Source: Nocardia spumae (lineage in GTDB: Bacteria; Actinomycetota; Actinomycetes; Mycobacteriales; Mycobacteriaceae). Taken from it: DNA of 64,000 nucleotides. The stretch covers positions 1,426,001 through 1,490,000 of the forward strand of contig NZ_JAJFZL010000001.1 of assembly GCF_020733635.1 (NCBI RefSeq), given 5' to 3'. Below are positions 46,591 through 54,913 of this stretch, piece after piece. The first letter of the stretch is position 1, and the number at the start of each line of letters is the position of its first letter. The position numbers were made by a program, and so were the translations under genes. Below the pieces are notes generated by a model, which saw only the letters and a list, made by a program, of their open reading frames with translations, had not been told where the DNA came from and made no database searches.

Positions 46591-47486
46591 CCGGATCGAA
46601 CGATATCTGCGATATCACCGACCTCGATCGGGAGATCTGCGACCACTGCCGCAAGAAGGACATCCCGCCCCTGGCGGCGCCGACCGCGCCCGGCCTGTAC
46701 CCGGATCTCCCCGAGGACGTCTACCACAGCGACCCGAACAGCCTGTCCAGCACCGGCGTCCGCCAGCTGGTGAAGCCCGGCGGCCCCGCGAAGCATCGAT
46801 TCAGTGTCCGCGAGGACAACGACGACTTCGATATCGGCACCGCCGCTCACACGCTGCTGCTCGGCGCCGGCGCCGGTATCGAGGTGGTGGACGCGAAGAC
46901 ATGGCAGTCGGCCGCAGCCAAGACCGCGAAGGCGAAAGCCCGCGCCGAGGGCAAGACCCCTCTGCTGACCAAGCAGTACGAAGCGACCAAGAAGATGGTC
47001 GACGCGGCCATGGCCCGGACCGAGGTGGCGGAGCTGATCAACGGTGAAGGCGTCGCGGAGATGTCCGCGTATGCAATGGATCCGGAGACGTGGGTGATGC
47101 TGCGAGCCCGCTTCGACTACATCATCTTCGGCCCCGACAAGCACGTGACGGTCGTCGACTACAAAACCTCGAAGGACGCCGCACCGAAAGCGTTCGAGCG
47201 CAGCGCGGTCAGCTACGGCTACCACATCCAGGAAGCCCACTATCGCCGTGTGCTGGCGTCCCTGGGTTATGTGGTGGACCGGTTCGTGTTCCTCGTCCAG
47301 GAGAAGGCGGCGCCGTTCCTGACGAGCATCCACGAATTCGATACCGCCGCTATCGAGGACGCCGACCGGGTCGTGACCCTCGGCGCGAAATTGTTCGCCC
47401 AGTGCAGCGAGGCCGACGAATGGCCCGGCTACGGGGACCACACGCATCTGATGACGCTGCCCTTGTGGGCGAGTAAGGAGTGGTAA
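46587..47486 (+). CDS. RecE-like PD-(D/E)XK exonuclease
   Basis: 299 aa from GTG. DUF3799/RecB-type nuclease: GTAAH (H88), Glu158, Asp177, and the catalytic core TVVDYKTSK (D191, K193). A Cys/His motif CDHCRKK sits at the N-terminus. It should degrade one DNA strand from ends for recombination. The next gene is probably its annealing partner. Confidence 0.85.
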   Translation: MTGSNDICDITDLDREICDHCRKKDIPPLAAPTAPGLYPDLPEDVYHSDPNSLSSTGVRQLVKPGGPAKHRFSVREDNDDFDIGTAAHTLLLGAGAGIEVVDAKTWQSAAAKTAKAKARAEGKTPLLTKQYEATKKMVDAAMARTEVAELINGEGVAEMSAYAMDPETWVMLRARFDYIIFGPDKHVTVVDYKTSKDAAPKAFERSAVSYGYHIQEAHYRRVLASLGYVVDRFVFLVQEKAAPFLTSIHEFDTAAIEDADRVVTLGAKLFAQCSEADEWPGYGDHTHLMTLPLWASKEW

Positions 47487-47488
47487 GC

Positions 47489-48046
47489 ATGGCTGACAAG
47501 AAGGTCGACCTCGGAGATTACGTCGAGGTGGCGCAGCGGATCGTCGAGTTCCGCACCACCTACCCGGATGGCCGGCTGCGGCCCGTGGATACGGCGAATC
47601 CGTACCGGATCGAGACGGTCGGCGACAAGACGTTCATCGTCGTCGTGGCCGCCGCCTACCGCTCTCCGGACGATCCGGCGCCGGGCATCGGCATGGCATG
47701 GGAGCAGTTCCCGGGGAAGACGAACTTCACCCGGGACTCGGAGCTGCAGAACGCCGAGACCTCGGCCTGGGGGCGCGCGATCGTCGCGGCTCTCGCTGCG
47801 GACACGAAGAAGGGCATTGCCACCGCGGAAGAGGTTCGCGCCCGGACGATGAGCGCTGCCGCGCAACTGCCAGCGCACGACTTCGCGCGGGCCGAGCTGC
47901 TGCGGCTGCTCAATCAGCTCGGCATGGACAGCAAGGAGGCGTCGGCCAAGTTCGCCGCGGACAACGACGGTGACAACCTGCGCACCTCCACCAACACCGA
48001 GGCCATCGTGAAGTTGACCGAGTACTACCGGGGGACGGCGGCGTGA
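47489..48046 (+). CDS. Putative ssDNA-annealing or -binding recombination protein
   Basis: 185 aa; AAGGAG is 8 nt upstream. The segment NAETSAWGRAIVAAL resembles the ETSAIGRAL signature of Erf/Sak-like and related actinophage proteins. Position right after the exonuclease fits a two-gene recombination module. Assignment rests on that motif and context only. Confidence 0.6.
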   Translation: MADKKVDLGDYVEVAQRIVEFRTTYPDGRLRPVDTANPYRIETVGDKTFIVVVAAAYRSPDDPAPGIGMAWEQFPGKTNFTRDSELQNAETSAWGRAIVAALAADTKKGIATAEEVRARTMSAAAQLPAHDFARAELLRLLNQLGMDSKEASAKFAADNDGDNLRTSTNTEAIVKLTEYYRGTAA

Positions 48047-48408
48047 GCAATCAGCACCTCACCCCGAACCAGGTTGTCAGCCACCTCGCGGCGCTGTCCC
48101 TTCAGTTGGACCAGGTCACAGAGGATCTGAACCGGGCCGACGAGGAGGCCCCCGAACTCCGCGGGTACGCCACCGTGGCGAACTCGGAAGCGTTCATGCG
48201 CGCCGAGGGGCCGATGGATATCCGGAAGCACAAGGCGATCATTGAAGTTCACGAGCTGCGGTTCGCTGCCGAGTTGGCGGAGATGAAGGTTCGTGCGCTG
48301 ACCAGGTCACAGAAGACGCTGATGACCCGGATCGAGGTCGGTCGCTCCACCGGTGCCGCGGTCCGGTCGGATATCTCGATCGCGGGATCGGGGGCGTACG
48401 GCGCATGA
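48043..48408 (+). CDS. Hypothetical helical phage protein
   Basis: 121 aa, long helices, possible coiled coil at 20-90. Coupled to both neighbours. Confidence 0.6.
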   Translation: MSNQHLTPNQVVSHLAALSLQLDQVTEDLNRADEEAPELRGYATVANSEAFMRAEGPMDIRKHKAIIEVHELRFAAELAEMKVRALTRSQKTLMTRIEVGRSTGAAVRSDISIAGSGAYGA

Positions 48409-48839
48409 CCGTTCATCCGAGTGCCCGGAATTTGGTGCGGCAGATGCTGCCCAAGGTCCAACCCCGCCGGCCGAAGCCCAACCGGGACGGATTCCCGGCC
48501 GCGGTGAAGGCGATCGTCGAGGCCCGCTCCGGCGGGATCTGCGAGCGTGACGGCTGCGGCCCCGCCGAGGTGATCCACCATCGCCGCCCGCGCGGCGCCG
48601 GAGGCACATCGCTGCCGTGGGTAAACCAGGCCGCGAACGGATTCCACGTCTCCAACGCCTGCCACGACTGGATCGAGGGCCGTGACCCAGCATGGTCGCG
48701 GATCGCGTCCGCCGATGTGGGCTGGCTGGTGTCGCAGCATTCCGGCCGGACCGCGTCGGAGGTGCCGGTGCTGTACCGCGGCCGGTGGGTGAACCTCACC
48801 GACGACGGCGAAGTGCACCCGATCGGCGGTGCGGCATGA
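48405..48839 (+). CDS. HNH-like endonuclease
   Basis: 144 aa. ICERDGCGPAEVIHHRRPRGAGG (about 45-67) has the HH of an HNH core, followed by ANGFHVSNACHDWIEG. Could also be a packaging or homing nuclease. Confidence 0.7.
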   Translation: MTVHPSARNLVRQMLPKVQPRRPKPNRDGFPAAVKAIVEARSGGICERDGCGPAEVIHHRRPRGAGGTSLPWVNQAANGFHVSNACHDWIEGRDPAWSRIASADVGWLVSQHSGRTASEVPVLYRGRWVNLTDDGEVHPIGGAA

Positions 48840-49276
48840 GGATCGGATCACTGTTTTCCGGCGCGGGCGGCTTGGATTTGGCCGCGCTCGAGTTGTTCGA
48901 CGGCGCGGGTATGGCGTGGCATTCGGAGGTTGATCCAGCCGCATCAAAGGTGCTCGCGCATCACTGGCCGGACGTGCCGAACCTCGGTGATATCGAGCGT
49001 GTCGGGCTCTCCCACACCGACGAGGAATGGGCCGCGATCAAGCGCGCGCAGGCCCGGGCGCTGTCAGCTGGATACGAGTACGACATGCCCGAGCCGGACT
49101 GGTCGGCCGTTGAACCGGTCGACGTTCTCACTGGCGGGTTCCCGTGCCAGGACGTCTCGCTTGCTGGCCGCCGCGCCGGTCTCACTAGTGAATCCTCGAT
49201 TTCGGGGAGGTCTCATGATGCGGAAGCTGGAGCCGGCCACGGTGCCGTCGGACCAATACGTGATGGAGGTGCCGTC
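48836..49276 (+). pseudogene. C5-cytosine DNA methyltransferase, N-terminal stub
   Basis: MRIGSLFSGAGGLD (motif I) and GGFPCQDVSLAGRRAGL (motif IV, Cys104) are intact, then similarity ends near residue 117 (about 49187). Motifs VI-X and target recognition are missing. The frame stays open and runs directly into the HNH gene. The SAM pocket and catalytic Cys remain but the fold cannot be complete, so it is probably inactive. Confidence 0.75.
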
Positions 49277-49280
49277 GTGA
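49215..49280 (+). CDS. 21-residue ORF coupled to HNH
   Basis: GGGGAGG (49204-49210) precedes two ATGs (49215, 49218); the stop overlaps the HNH start as GTGA. It could be the tail of a lost gene or a leader. Confidence 0.45.
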   Translation: MMRKLEPATVPSDQYVMEVPS

Positions 49281-49726
49281 GCGGACCTGTGAAGGTATCC
49301 CCCCGCCGGCGGGCTGACATATCGCCGGGTGTGCGGCGCCGTGTCTACGAGCGCGACGACTGGACGTGCCAGTACTGCGAGCGGCGTATCGAACCCTCCA
49401 CGCCGAACCAGGCGAACGGGCGGAACGCTCCGGTCGACATGTCCTCCGGCAAACCGGTGTGGCTCGAGCTGGACCACAAGACCCCGCGGGCCCTGGGCGG
49501 CAACAACTCTTTCGACAACCTCCGTGCGGCTTGCTCGCCATGCAACCGGCGCAAGAGCGACTCCACGCAGGCGGTCGATTGGGAACTCCGGGCTGCTCGT
49601 GCCATGGAGATCTTGACGACGCGGCCGGCCAACCAGGGGAGCGTGCTGGCGGCGGCACGGGCGCTACTCGGTGTCACGCCGTCGCCGGAATCGGGGGATG
49701 AATTCGTGATCGAGGGGGTGTCGTGA
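49277..49726 (+). CDS. HNH endonuclease
   Basis: 149 aa from GTG, with GGAGG at 49265-49269. ERDDWTCQYC, LELDHKTPRALGG and NLRAACSPCNRRKSD make a complete HNH with zinc-binding Cys pairs. In frame with the methylase stub upstream, but its own start and ribosome site argue for separate translation. Confidence 0.85.
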   Translation: MSGPVKVSPRRRADISPGVRRRVYERDDWTCQYCERRIEPSTPNQANGRNAPVDMSSGKPVWLELDHKTPRALGGNNSFDNLRAACSPCNRRKSDSTQAVDWELRAARAMEILTTRPANQGSVLAAARALLGVTPSPESGDEFVIEGVS

Positions 49727-49744
49727 TGCCTCTGGAAGGCGGAC

Positions 49745-50086
49745 GTGATGGAGGTTCTCGTGCTCAAGCCAGAGGATCGCTACGAGTGGGAGCGCATCAT
49801 TCGCCGCCTGTCCATCCCGTCGCAGCAGAAGTTCCTCGCGCTGATGTTGGCGACGTACGCCGATCCGGATGGGTCGCGGGTTCATCCGGGTGTGGATCGG
49901 TTGGCGCGCGTGATGGGCGTGACCGATCGGACGGTGAAGCGGTCGCTGGCGGAGTTGCGGTCGCTGGGGCTGGTGGAGTTGGTGAAGCAGGGGAATCGGT
50001 GGGCGCACAAGGCCGACGAGTACCGGCTGACGACGCCTGTGGATTTGATGTCTCTGTCGATGTTGGGGCCGGACGAGTTGCCGTAG
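49745..50086 (+). CDS. HTH replication-initiator-like protein, possibly continued in -1 frame
   Basis: 113 aa (first start GTG, second ATG at 49748). A winged helix near 48-85: GVDRLARVMGVTDRTVKRSLAEL. The zero frame stops at 50086, but the -1 frame is open to 50415, where its TGA overlaps the next gene's ATG (ATGA). Homologous initiator-type proteins in actinomycete elements are longer and contain GTxVSP repeats encoded by iterons, which the -1 frame shows here (GTSVSP, GTWVSP). Either recoding or a one-base loss. Confidence 0.7.
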   Translation: MMEVLVLKPEDRYEWERIIRRLSIPSQQKFLALMLATYADPDGSRVHPGVDRLARVMGVTDRTVKRSLAELRSLGLVELVKQGNRWAHKADEYRLTTPVDLMSLSMLGPDELP

Positions 50087-50383
50087 TCCAGGGGACATCA
50101 GTGTCTCCTGGAGTTATCCACAGGCTGGCATGTCTGGGGGACGTGGGTGTCCCCCAGAGTGGGTGCGGCTCAACGGGTCTGGGGGACATGGGTGTCCCTC
50201 AGACCTATGGGGCGCCGAAAAGTCTGGGGGACATTTCAGCCAAGTCTGGGGGACATCTGAGCAATGTCTGGGGGACATGGGTGTCCCCCCACCAACCCAT
50301 AGATCACCAACCACTTACCAACCCACTTACGTACCCGGCTTTCAAACGCAACTCACTACGCGCGGACGGCGGCCTGTGGATAA
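50086..50383. other. Candidate replication origin: iteron array with two DnaA boxes
   Basis: GTCTGGGGGACAT or close variants at 50086-50098, 50132-50144, 50177-50189, 50222-50234, 50244-50256 and 50265-50277 (steps 46, 45, 45, 22, 21 nt, about whole helical turns). Most have an inverted half such as GTCCCCCAG (50149-50157). Perfect DnaA boxes TTATCCACA at 50114-50122 and inverted TGTGGATAA at 50375-50383. Between 50291 and 50360 the DNA is relatively AT-richer. Confidence 0.75.
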
Positions 50384-50411
50384 ACCCGAATTCCTCCGCA
50401 GGGGTGAAGCG

Positions 50412-50630
50412 ATGAGCCCGGACCGTTACGGCGAGCCGACTCCGCCCCGTTGCCGTGACCCGCGTTGCCGGCGGGGCTGGCTCGGACACGACGACGAGGG
50501 CCGCCCCATCCCCTGCCTCAACTGCAAACCCCACCTCCGCAAAACCGCCACCGCTAACGACTTCTCGGAGCGGTCTCCGTCCGCCCGAGCACAACAAGCC
50601 ATCAACCGAGACCAGGAGAACAACCAATGA
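50412..50630 (+). CDS. Zinc-ribbon-like small phage protein
   Basis: 72 aa. CRDPRCRRGW and CLNCK suggest four zinc-binding Cys. Begins in the ATGA overlap that supports the -1 frame reading of the upstream gene. Confidence 0.6.
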   Translation: MSPDRYGEPTPPRCRDPRCRRGWLGHDDEGRPIPCLNCKPHLRKTATANDFSERSPSARAQQAINRDQENNQ

Positions 50631-50926
50631 CCCGCCGCGACCCCAACCGGGAAGTGACCTACCAGAGCAACCTTCACGACGCGCTCGTGCTGCTGCTCGA
50701 CTCAGAGGCCATCCAGGATTCGCCAGCCGCGCCGACGTTGATCGAGATGCGCTTGGAAATCGAGGAAGACTTCTTCCGCGACGAGCAGGCTGCGAATGCG
50801 TTCCGCAGAATGGCACTCCCGGCGTCGGGACCTCTGGCGGAGATGCGCGGCGTCGAATCGCGACTGCTTGGCCGTTGCCTCCGGGCTGCGATGGAGTCCG
50901 CCATGGCCGAAGGTGAGGCCCACTGA
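50627..50926 (+). CDS. Hypothetical phage protein
   Basis: 99 aa, helical and acidic. No domain. Confidence 0.55.
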   Translation: MTRRDPNREVTYQSNLHDALVLLLDSEAIQDSPAAPTLIEMRLEIEEDFFRDEQAANAFRRMALPASGPLAEMRGVESRLLGRCLRAAMESAMAEGEAH

Positions 50927-51324
50927 TGCCTCAGCGTCCCTCAGGGCTGTCCCGGGTAGCCCGGACCCGGAAACCCGCCGAAATCCCGCCAGAGCCCCGC
51001 ACAGCCCCCGGAAACCCCATCCCCTGGACGGGCCGGGCCGGGTGGAACGGCTACGCCAAGGCGTTGGAGAACCACCCCGGCGCCAACACCCCCGCCCCCA
51101 CCGGTGGGGAAGGTGTCCCCAGCGCCTCTCCCGAGCCGTTCTGCCGGATGTGTCAGGCATACCCCGCCGACCTCGCCTGGCATGAGCAATGGCACGTCAA
51201 CCTCGACAAGTGGGCGCGTGGGGTGAACGACGAACTCGCAGCTATGGGGGCGTTTCTTCAACGCCTGGGATATGTCCCCACCACTGAGAACACAACCACC
51301 ACTGATGGGAATACCGATGACTGA
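50926..51324 (+). CDS. Hypothetical phage protein with C-x2-C/HxxH-like site
   Basis: 132 aa. Pro-rich first 60 residues, then CRMCQAYPADLAWHEQWHVNLD, which could bind zinc. TGATG start overlap. Confidence 0.55.
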   Translation: MPQRPSGLSRVARTRKPAEIPPEPRTAPGNPIPWTGRAGWNGYAKALENHPGANTPAPTGGEGVPSASPEPFCRMCQAYPADLAWHEQWHVNLDKWARGVNDELAAMGAFLQRLGYVPTTENTTTTDGNTDD

Positions 51325-51664
51325 CCTCACCCCCGCCGACCGACTGGTCCCCGTCACCGTCTATGGACGCCCCGGCTGCCAGCAGTGCAAGCAGACCACC
51401 CGCAAGCTCGACAAAGCCAACGTCCCCTACACCTACGTCGATGTGGACGATGACGCGGTCGCCGGCGCCCTGGTCGACATCTACGCCGCCAGGAACCCCG
51501 GCCCGAAATCCCTGCCCCTCGTCGTGGTGGGCGATGTGTATTGGTTCGGGTTCCGGCATGAGCGGATCGCTCGCCTCGCCGACATCCACCACACCGCGCC
51601 GGACATCTCGGGCCTGGATCAGGCTGCCGCGCAATACCTCGAGGGAGCCAAGGCCGATGCCTGA
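51317..51664 (+). CDS. Glutaredoxin/NrdH-like protein
   Basis: 115 aa. Redox site GRPGCQQC (C21, C24), then YVDVDDD and the TxP-like KSLPLVVVGDVYWFGFR. It could reduce ribonucleotide reductase for phage DNA synthesis; the extended C-terminus (last 30 residues) is extra. Confidence 0.82.
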   Translation: MTDLTPADRLVPVTVYGRPGCQQCKQTTRKLDKANVPYTYVDVDDDAVAGALVDIYAARNPGPKSLPLVVVGDVYWFGFRHERIARLADIHHTAPDISGLDQAAAQYLEGAKADA

Positions 51665-52490
51665 CCAGACACCCGAACCGCTCACCGAACTTCAGCGGCT
51701 CGCACAGCTGCTGGTTGCTGTCACCGCCGAACTCGGCGAGCCCGGCGACACACTGTTCGACGACCTGCCGCGCCTGGTGCGGGAACAGCGCGCCCGTGTC
51801 GCCGAACTGGAACGCGAAGCGAAGTTCATGCTGGCCCAGGCGAACAACAACGCGAAGCGCTGGGGCTCATCGCAAATCGAGTCGGCTGAGGCCAGGGATT
51901 GGGCGGCCTGGTTCGCTGCCGAGCGGGACTACTGGCGGACCCAGGCGGACCTGTACAGCACGTGCGCCGAGCAGAACTACGTGAACAGCGGGCTCGTCAT
52001 CGACGCGGTGTCTCGGGATCGTGACGCCGCCTACGCCCGCAATGACGCGCTCGCAGCCGCGGGCGACCACTCGGAATGCCCACGCCTGTGCGAAAACTGC
52101 GGTGAGCGGATGGCTGCCACTCGATGCCCGGAATGCCGGGGTAGCGGCTGCGGCCCTGCTACAGCGTTGGGCGCGTACGCCGAGTGTGAGACCTGCGGGG
52201 GTGACGGATGGGTGCATGACGGGTGCACTGGTGACACCTATGCCGAGCTGCGGGCAGAGAACGCTCGTCTCGGCAAGATCGTCCGGGCGGACGGGTTCGT
52301 GCCTGCCCTGCTGGATGCCGCAGAGAAGGTCGGTCGCGTGCAGTTCGTGCTCGCCAGCCTCCAGTACTCCGGCATCCAATGCGACGAGCACCCCGATGGC
52401 GACGTGATCAAGTGCGGCTGGAAACGCACCGTCGCCGATATCCAGCGCGTGATGAACCACAGTGAAGGAGCCGATTCTGGTGACGAGTAA
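51657..52490 (+). CDS. Coiled-coil protein with DnaJ-like zinc finger
   Basis: 277 aa. Helical first 130 residues, then CPECRGSGCG and CETCGGDGWVHDGC, a CxxCxGxG-type zinc module as in DnaJ. The rest is helical. Function unknown. Confidence 0.65.
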   Translation: MPDQTPEPLTELQRLAQLLVAVTAELGEPGDTLFDDLPRLVREQRARVAELEREAKFMLAQANNNAKRWGSSQIESAEARDWAAWFAAERDYWRTQADLYSTCAEQNYVNSGLVIDAVSRDRDAAYARNDALAAAGDHSECPRLCENCGERMAATRCPECRGSGCGPATALGAYAECETCGGDGWVHDGCTGDTYAELRAENARLGKIVRADGFVPALLDAAEKVGRVQFVLASLQYSGIQCDEHPDGDVIKCGWKRTVADIQRVMNHSEGADSGDE

Positions 52491-52833
52491 CGAACCCCGC
52501 GACCAGCTCGCCAAGTACTGCACGGATTTCATCGAGGGATACGCCTGGGCCGATACCGGCGAGGAGGCGGCCAAGCACATCGAAACCGTGCTGGGCTGGC
52601 ATCCACCGCCCCGCGTCATCGAGAGTGCCAGCGCCATGCAGGACGAGCGTCACGGCACGGTCGTTCGATTCCGGAATGGGGTGGTCGGCGCCGTCGACAC
52701 TGGCGGCGGGGAGTGGCCCGGTCGCGTGATGACGCTCCAAAACCCCGTCTACTACTGGCATCTGGACGATAGCGACTCGGGACTCTTCCCGGCCCTCGTC
52801 CTGTGGGAGCCCGAGGAGGCGCACCGTGGCTAG
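52480..52833 (+). CDS. Hypothetical phage protein
   Basis: 117 aa from GTG with GAAGGAG 9 nt before. Starts inside the end of its neighbour. No domain. Confidence 0.55.
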   Translation: MTSNEPRDQLAKYCTDFIEGYAWADTGEEAAKHIETVLGWHPPPRVIESASAMQDERHGTVVRFRNGVVGAVDTGGGEWPGRVMTLQNPVYYWHLDDSDSGLFPALVLWEPEEAHRG

Positions 52834-53059
52834 TTGCGACACCGTCGGAGTTCCCGGCGGCGATGAATGCGTACTCGATTCCGAGCACGACGGCGACCAC
52901 ATGGACCGTGACGGGGACACATGGCCGCAACTGATCCAGATCGATTGCCCCCGCTGCGGCGCGCTGATGTGGACGCGGCCGGGGCATCCTTCCGGGCTGC
53001 CGTGCTGGGCGTGCCAAGACGAAGACCACCGAGCAGCCGAGGAGGCCGAGAACCGATGA
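52826..53059 (+). CDS. Zinc-ribbon phage protein
   Basis: 77 aa. CPRCG and CWACQ are spaced about 17 residues apart as in a zinc ribbon. Confidence 0.6.
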   Translation: MASCDTVGVPGGDECVLDSEHDGDHMDRDGDTWPQLIQIDCPRCGALMWTRPGHPSGLPCWACQDEDHRAAEEAENR

Positions 53060-53346
53060 GCGACACCCGAGAAGCGTTGGCGCGCAGCCTTGCCCGATCC
53101 CGGCGCGGCATCACGGCGAAAGTGAACGACAACGACCGGAATCAGGCCGACGCGATCCTGGCTGAGTTCCTTGTCGTACCCCGCACGGACATCGGCGTCG
53201 AGTACGGCTGGCGGACCGACGGCGACGACACAGCACAGCGCAGCAGCTCGCGGTGTATGGCCGCGTTCCACGCCGAAGACACTGGCGGTGAGGTTGTCTG
53301 TCGTCCGGAGCTGCCGTGGGAGCTGATCACCGAGGAGGAGCGATGA
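53056..53346 (+). CDS. Hypothetical phage protein
   Basis: 96 aa. No domain; coupled on both sides. Confidence 0.5.
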   Translation: MSDTREALARSLARSRRGITAKVNDNDRNQADAILAEFLVVPRTDIGVEYGWRTDGDDTAQRSSSRCMAAFHAEDTGGEVVCRPELPWELITEEER

Positions 53347-53687
53347 GCGACAACCGAACCGTCCCCGAACCGACCGTAACGGCAACCGAGTATTCGGTGT
53401 CGTGCGTTCCGCTGGACGACATCAACAGCATCGAGTTCACGCTCACCGTCGAGTACCGAGGACGCGGGAAATGGGCTGTGACCCGCTTGAAGCGCTGCTA
53501 CGACATCGACGGCAATCAGGATTGGGAGCCGATCCCGTCCGAACGTCTGGACGAATGGCTGGCCCGGTACCGGCACGACCTGGATACCGAGCTCCGGATC
53601 GCGCGTCAGGTGGCACCGACGTTGCGGAACGGCCGGGTGACCGTCGCTGACGTCCTGGCTGAGATCGAGGAGGACCCGCGTGTCTGA
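53343..53687 (+). CDS. Hypothetical phage protein
   Basis: 114 aa, beta-rich first half. No domain. Confidence 0.5.
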   Translation: MSDNRTVPEPTVTATEYSVSCVPLDDINSIEFTLTVEYRGRGKWAVTRLKRCYDIDGNQDWEPIPSERLDEWLARYRHDLDTELRIARQVAPTLRNGRVTVADVLAEIEEDPRV

Positions 53688-54015
53688 TCCATCTACCCGC
53701 GAGCAGATCCGCGCCGAGGCAATCGAACGGCTGGCGGTCGGTCAGTTCGGTATCGACGAGCACGCCTACAGCTCACCCACCATGCCGGCGAGAGCCTGGG
53801 ACGCGGTGCCCGAACGAGTCCGCCAGCGGTACCGGGCCGATGCTGAGCCGCTGGCCGATGCTCTCGGTGAACTCCTACCCACCGGCGAGATATGGGGTTA
53901 CGGCGGGTCATTCGCGCCTCCGGTCATGGACAACCTCAGCGAGGAAGAAGCCCGCGCCTCCGACCGGACCGTGTGGCGGCGGTACAAGCACGACTGGACC
54001 AAGGAGACCGAATGA
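53680..54015 (+). CDS. Hypothetical phage protein
   Basis: 111 aa from GTG, acidic. No domain. Confidence 0.5.
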   Translation: MSDPSTREQIRAEAIERLAVGQFGIDEHAYSSPTMPARAWDAVPERVRQRYRADAEPLADALGELLPTGEIWGYGGSFAPPVMDNLSEEEARASDRTVWRRYKHDWTKETE

Positions 54016-54215
54016 GCGAGATCGAGAACCCGGACGGCGTGTGGGTCGTCGCCGACACCCTGGGTACCGACGACAACGTGGTCGTGTTCCCCACCGAGCT
54101 GGACGCACTCCGGTTCGTCAACAGCCTCGACAACTACGCCCAGAACCGGGCCCGCTTCCTGCCGTTCGGGGCGAACCTCCATGACCTCAACTACCCGCCG
54201 GAGGACAGAACATGA
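54012..54215 (+). CDS. Hypothetical phage protein
   Basis: 67 aa; VVFPTELDALRFVNSL suggests an alpha/beta fold. Unknown role. Confidence 0.5.
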   Translation: MSEIENPDGVWVVADTLGTDDNVVVFPTELDALRFVNSLDNYAQNRARFLPFGANLHDLNYPPEDRT

Positions 54216-54391
54216 GCGCCAACAAACCGACCGTGTATGTCGGGACAGCGCCGGACGGGTCTCCTCGCGCCGTATTCGAGGACGTATCCGATGCGCAGAA
54301 GTGGGTTGCCGAGATGATCGCCGCGCGCGGGGATAACCGCTACGGCTACGTGACTGCGCCCTGGACGGCCCGGCGGGAGGTGACCACGTGA
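54212..54391 (+). CDS. Hypothetical phage protein
   Basis: 59 aa. Short beta-alpha unit similar in pattern to the preceding one (VFEDVSDAQKWV), perhaps a distant paralogue. Confidence 0.45.
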   Translation: MSANKPTVYVGTAPDGSPRAVFEDVSDAQKWVAEMIAARGDNRYGYVTAPWTARREVTT

Positions 54392-54534
54392 GCGTCACCC
54401 CGGAATGGCGGAAGACGCCGTGCGCGAGGTGCGGAGTGGTCCATCCGCGCTACTGCGATATGTGCGGGCAGCATCCACCTTGCGCAGACCATCAATGCAG
54501 CTGGCCAGACACGGATGGAGACGCTGATGCCTGA
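54388..54534 (+). CDS. Zinc-finger-like small protein
   Basis: 48 aa from GTG, with CARCG, CDMCG, C and CSW: at least six Cys plus His, likely two metal sites. Confidence 0.5.
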   Translation: MSVTPEWRKTPCARCGVVHPRYCDMCGQHPPCADHQCSWPDTDGDADA

Positions 54535-54913
54535 GCGGATTCAGCGCCGACGCGCCCGCGGATGGCGAATGCCGGAAGGAGCTTTGTACGTTGGCCGTCC
54601 GACGAAATGGGGAAACCCATTCACGCCCGACAACTACCGCTTCTGCACCTCGGCCGGCGAGCGCCCGGCCACGATCGCCGAATGCGTCGCCCTCTATCGG
54701 GCGCATCTGACGTGCGACGACCCGAGATGCCTGGACGTGCACGGGGACGGTTCGGGCGTGATGGAACATTCCTGGACGGCCGGGCTGGATGTGACGGAGC
54801 TGCGCGGGAAGGACCTGGCCTGCTGGTGTCCGCTCGAAGATGAGCACGGCAACCGCGTCCCCTGCCATGCCGATGTCCTGGTCGAGCTCGCGAATGCGGA
54901 GGCGACCGCGTGA
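54527..54913 (+). CDS. DUF4326 family protein
   Basis: 128 aa. Family motifs YVGRPTKWGNPF (about 20-31), AVALYRAHL-like CVALYRAHL, LRGKDLACWCPL and CHADVL. DUF4326 is widespread in phages and actinobacteria; the conserved Cys/His could bind metal. No known activity. Confidence 0.82.
   Translation: MPERIQRRRARGWRMPEGALYVGRPTKWGNPFTPDNYRFCTSAGERPATIAECVALYRAHLTCDDPRCLDVHGDGSGVMEHSWTAGLDVTELRGKDLACWCPLEDEHGNRVPCHADVLVELANAEATA

Noticed and set aside
50132..50290. CRISPR array
   Set aside because: Repeats are only 13 bp, spacers of about 8-32 nt contain inverted half-sites, and no cas genes are near.
50130..50411. Plus-strand frame through the iterons reading GGHGCPS-type repeats
   Set aside because: It is a different frame from the one ending in the ATGA overlap; the repeats are better explained as DNA elements.
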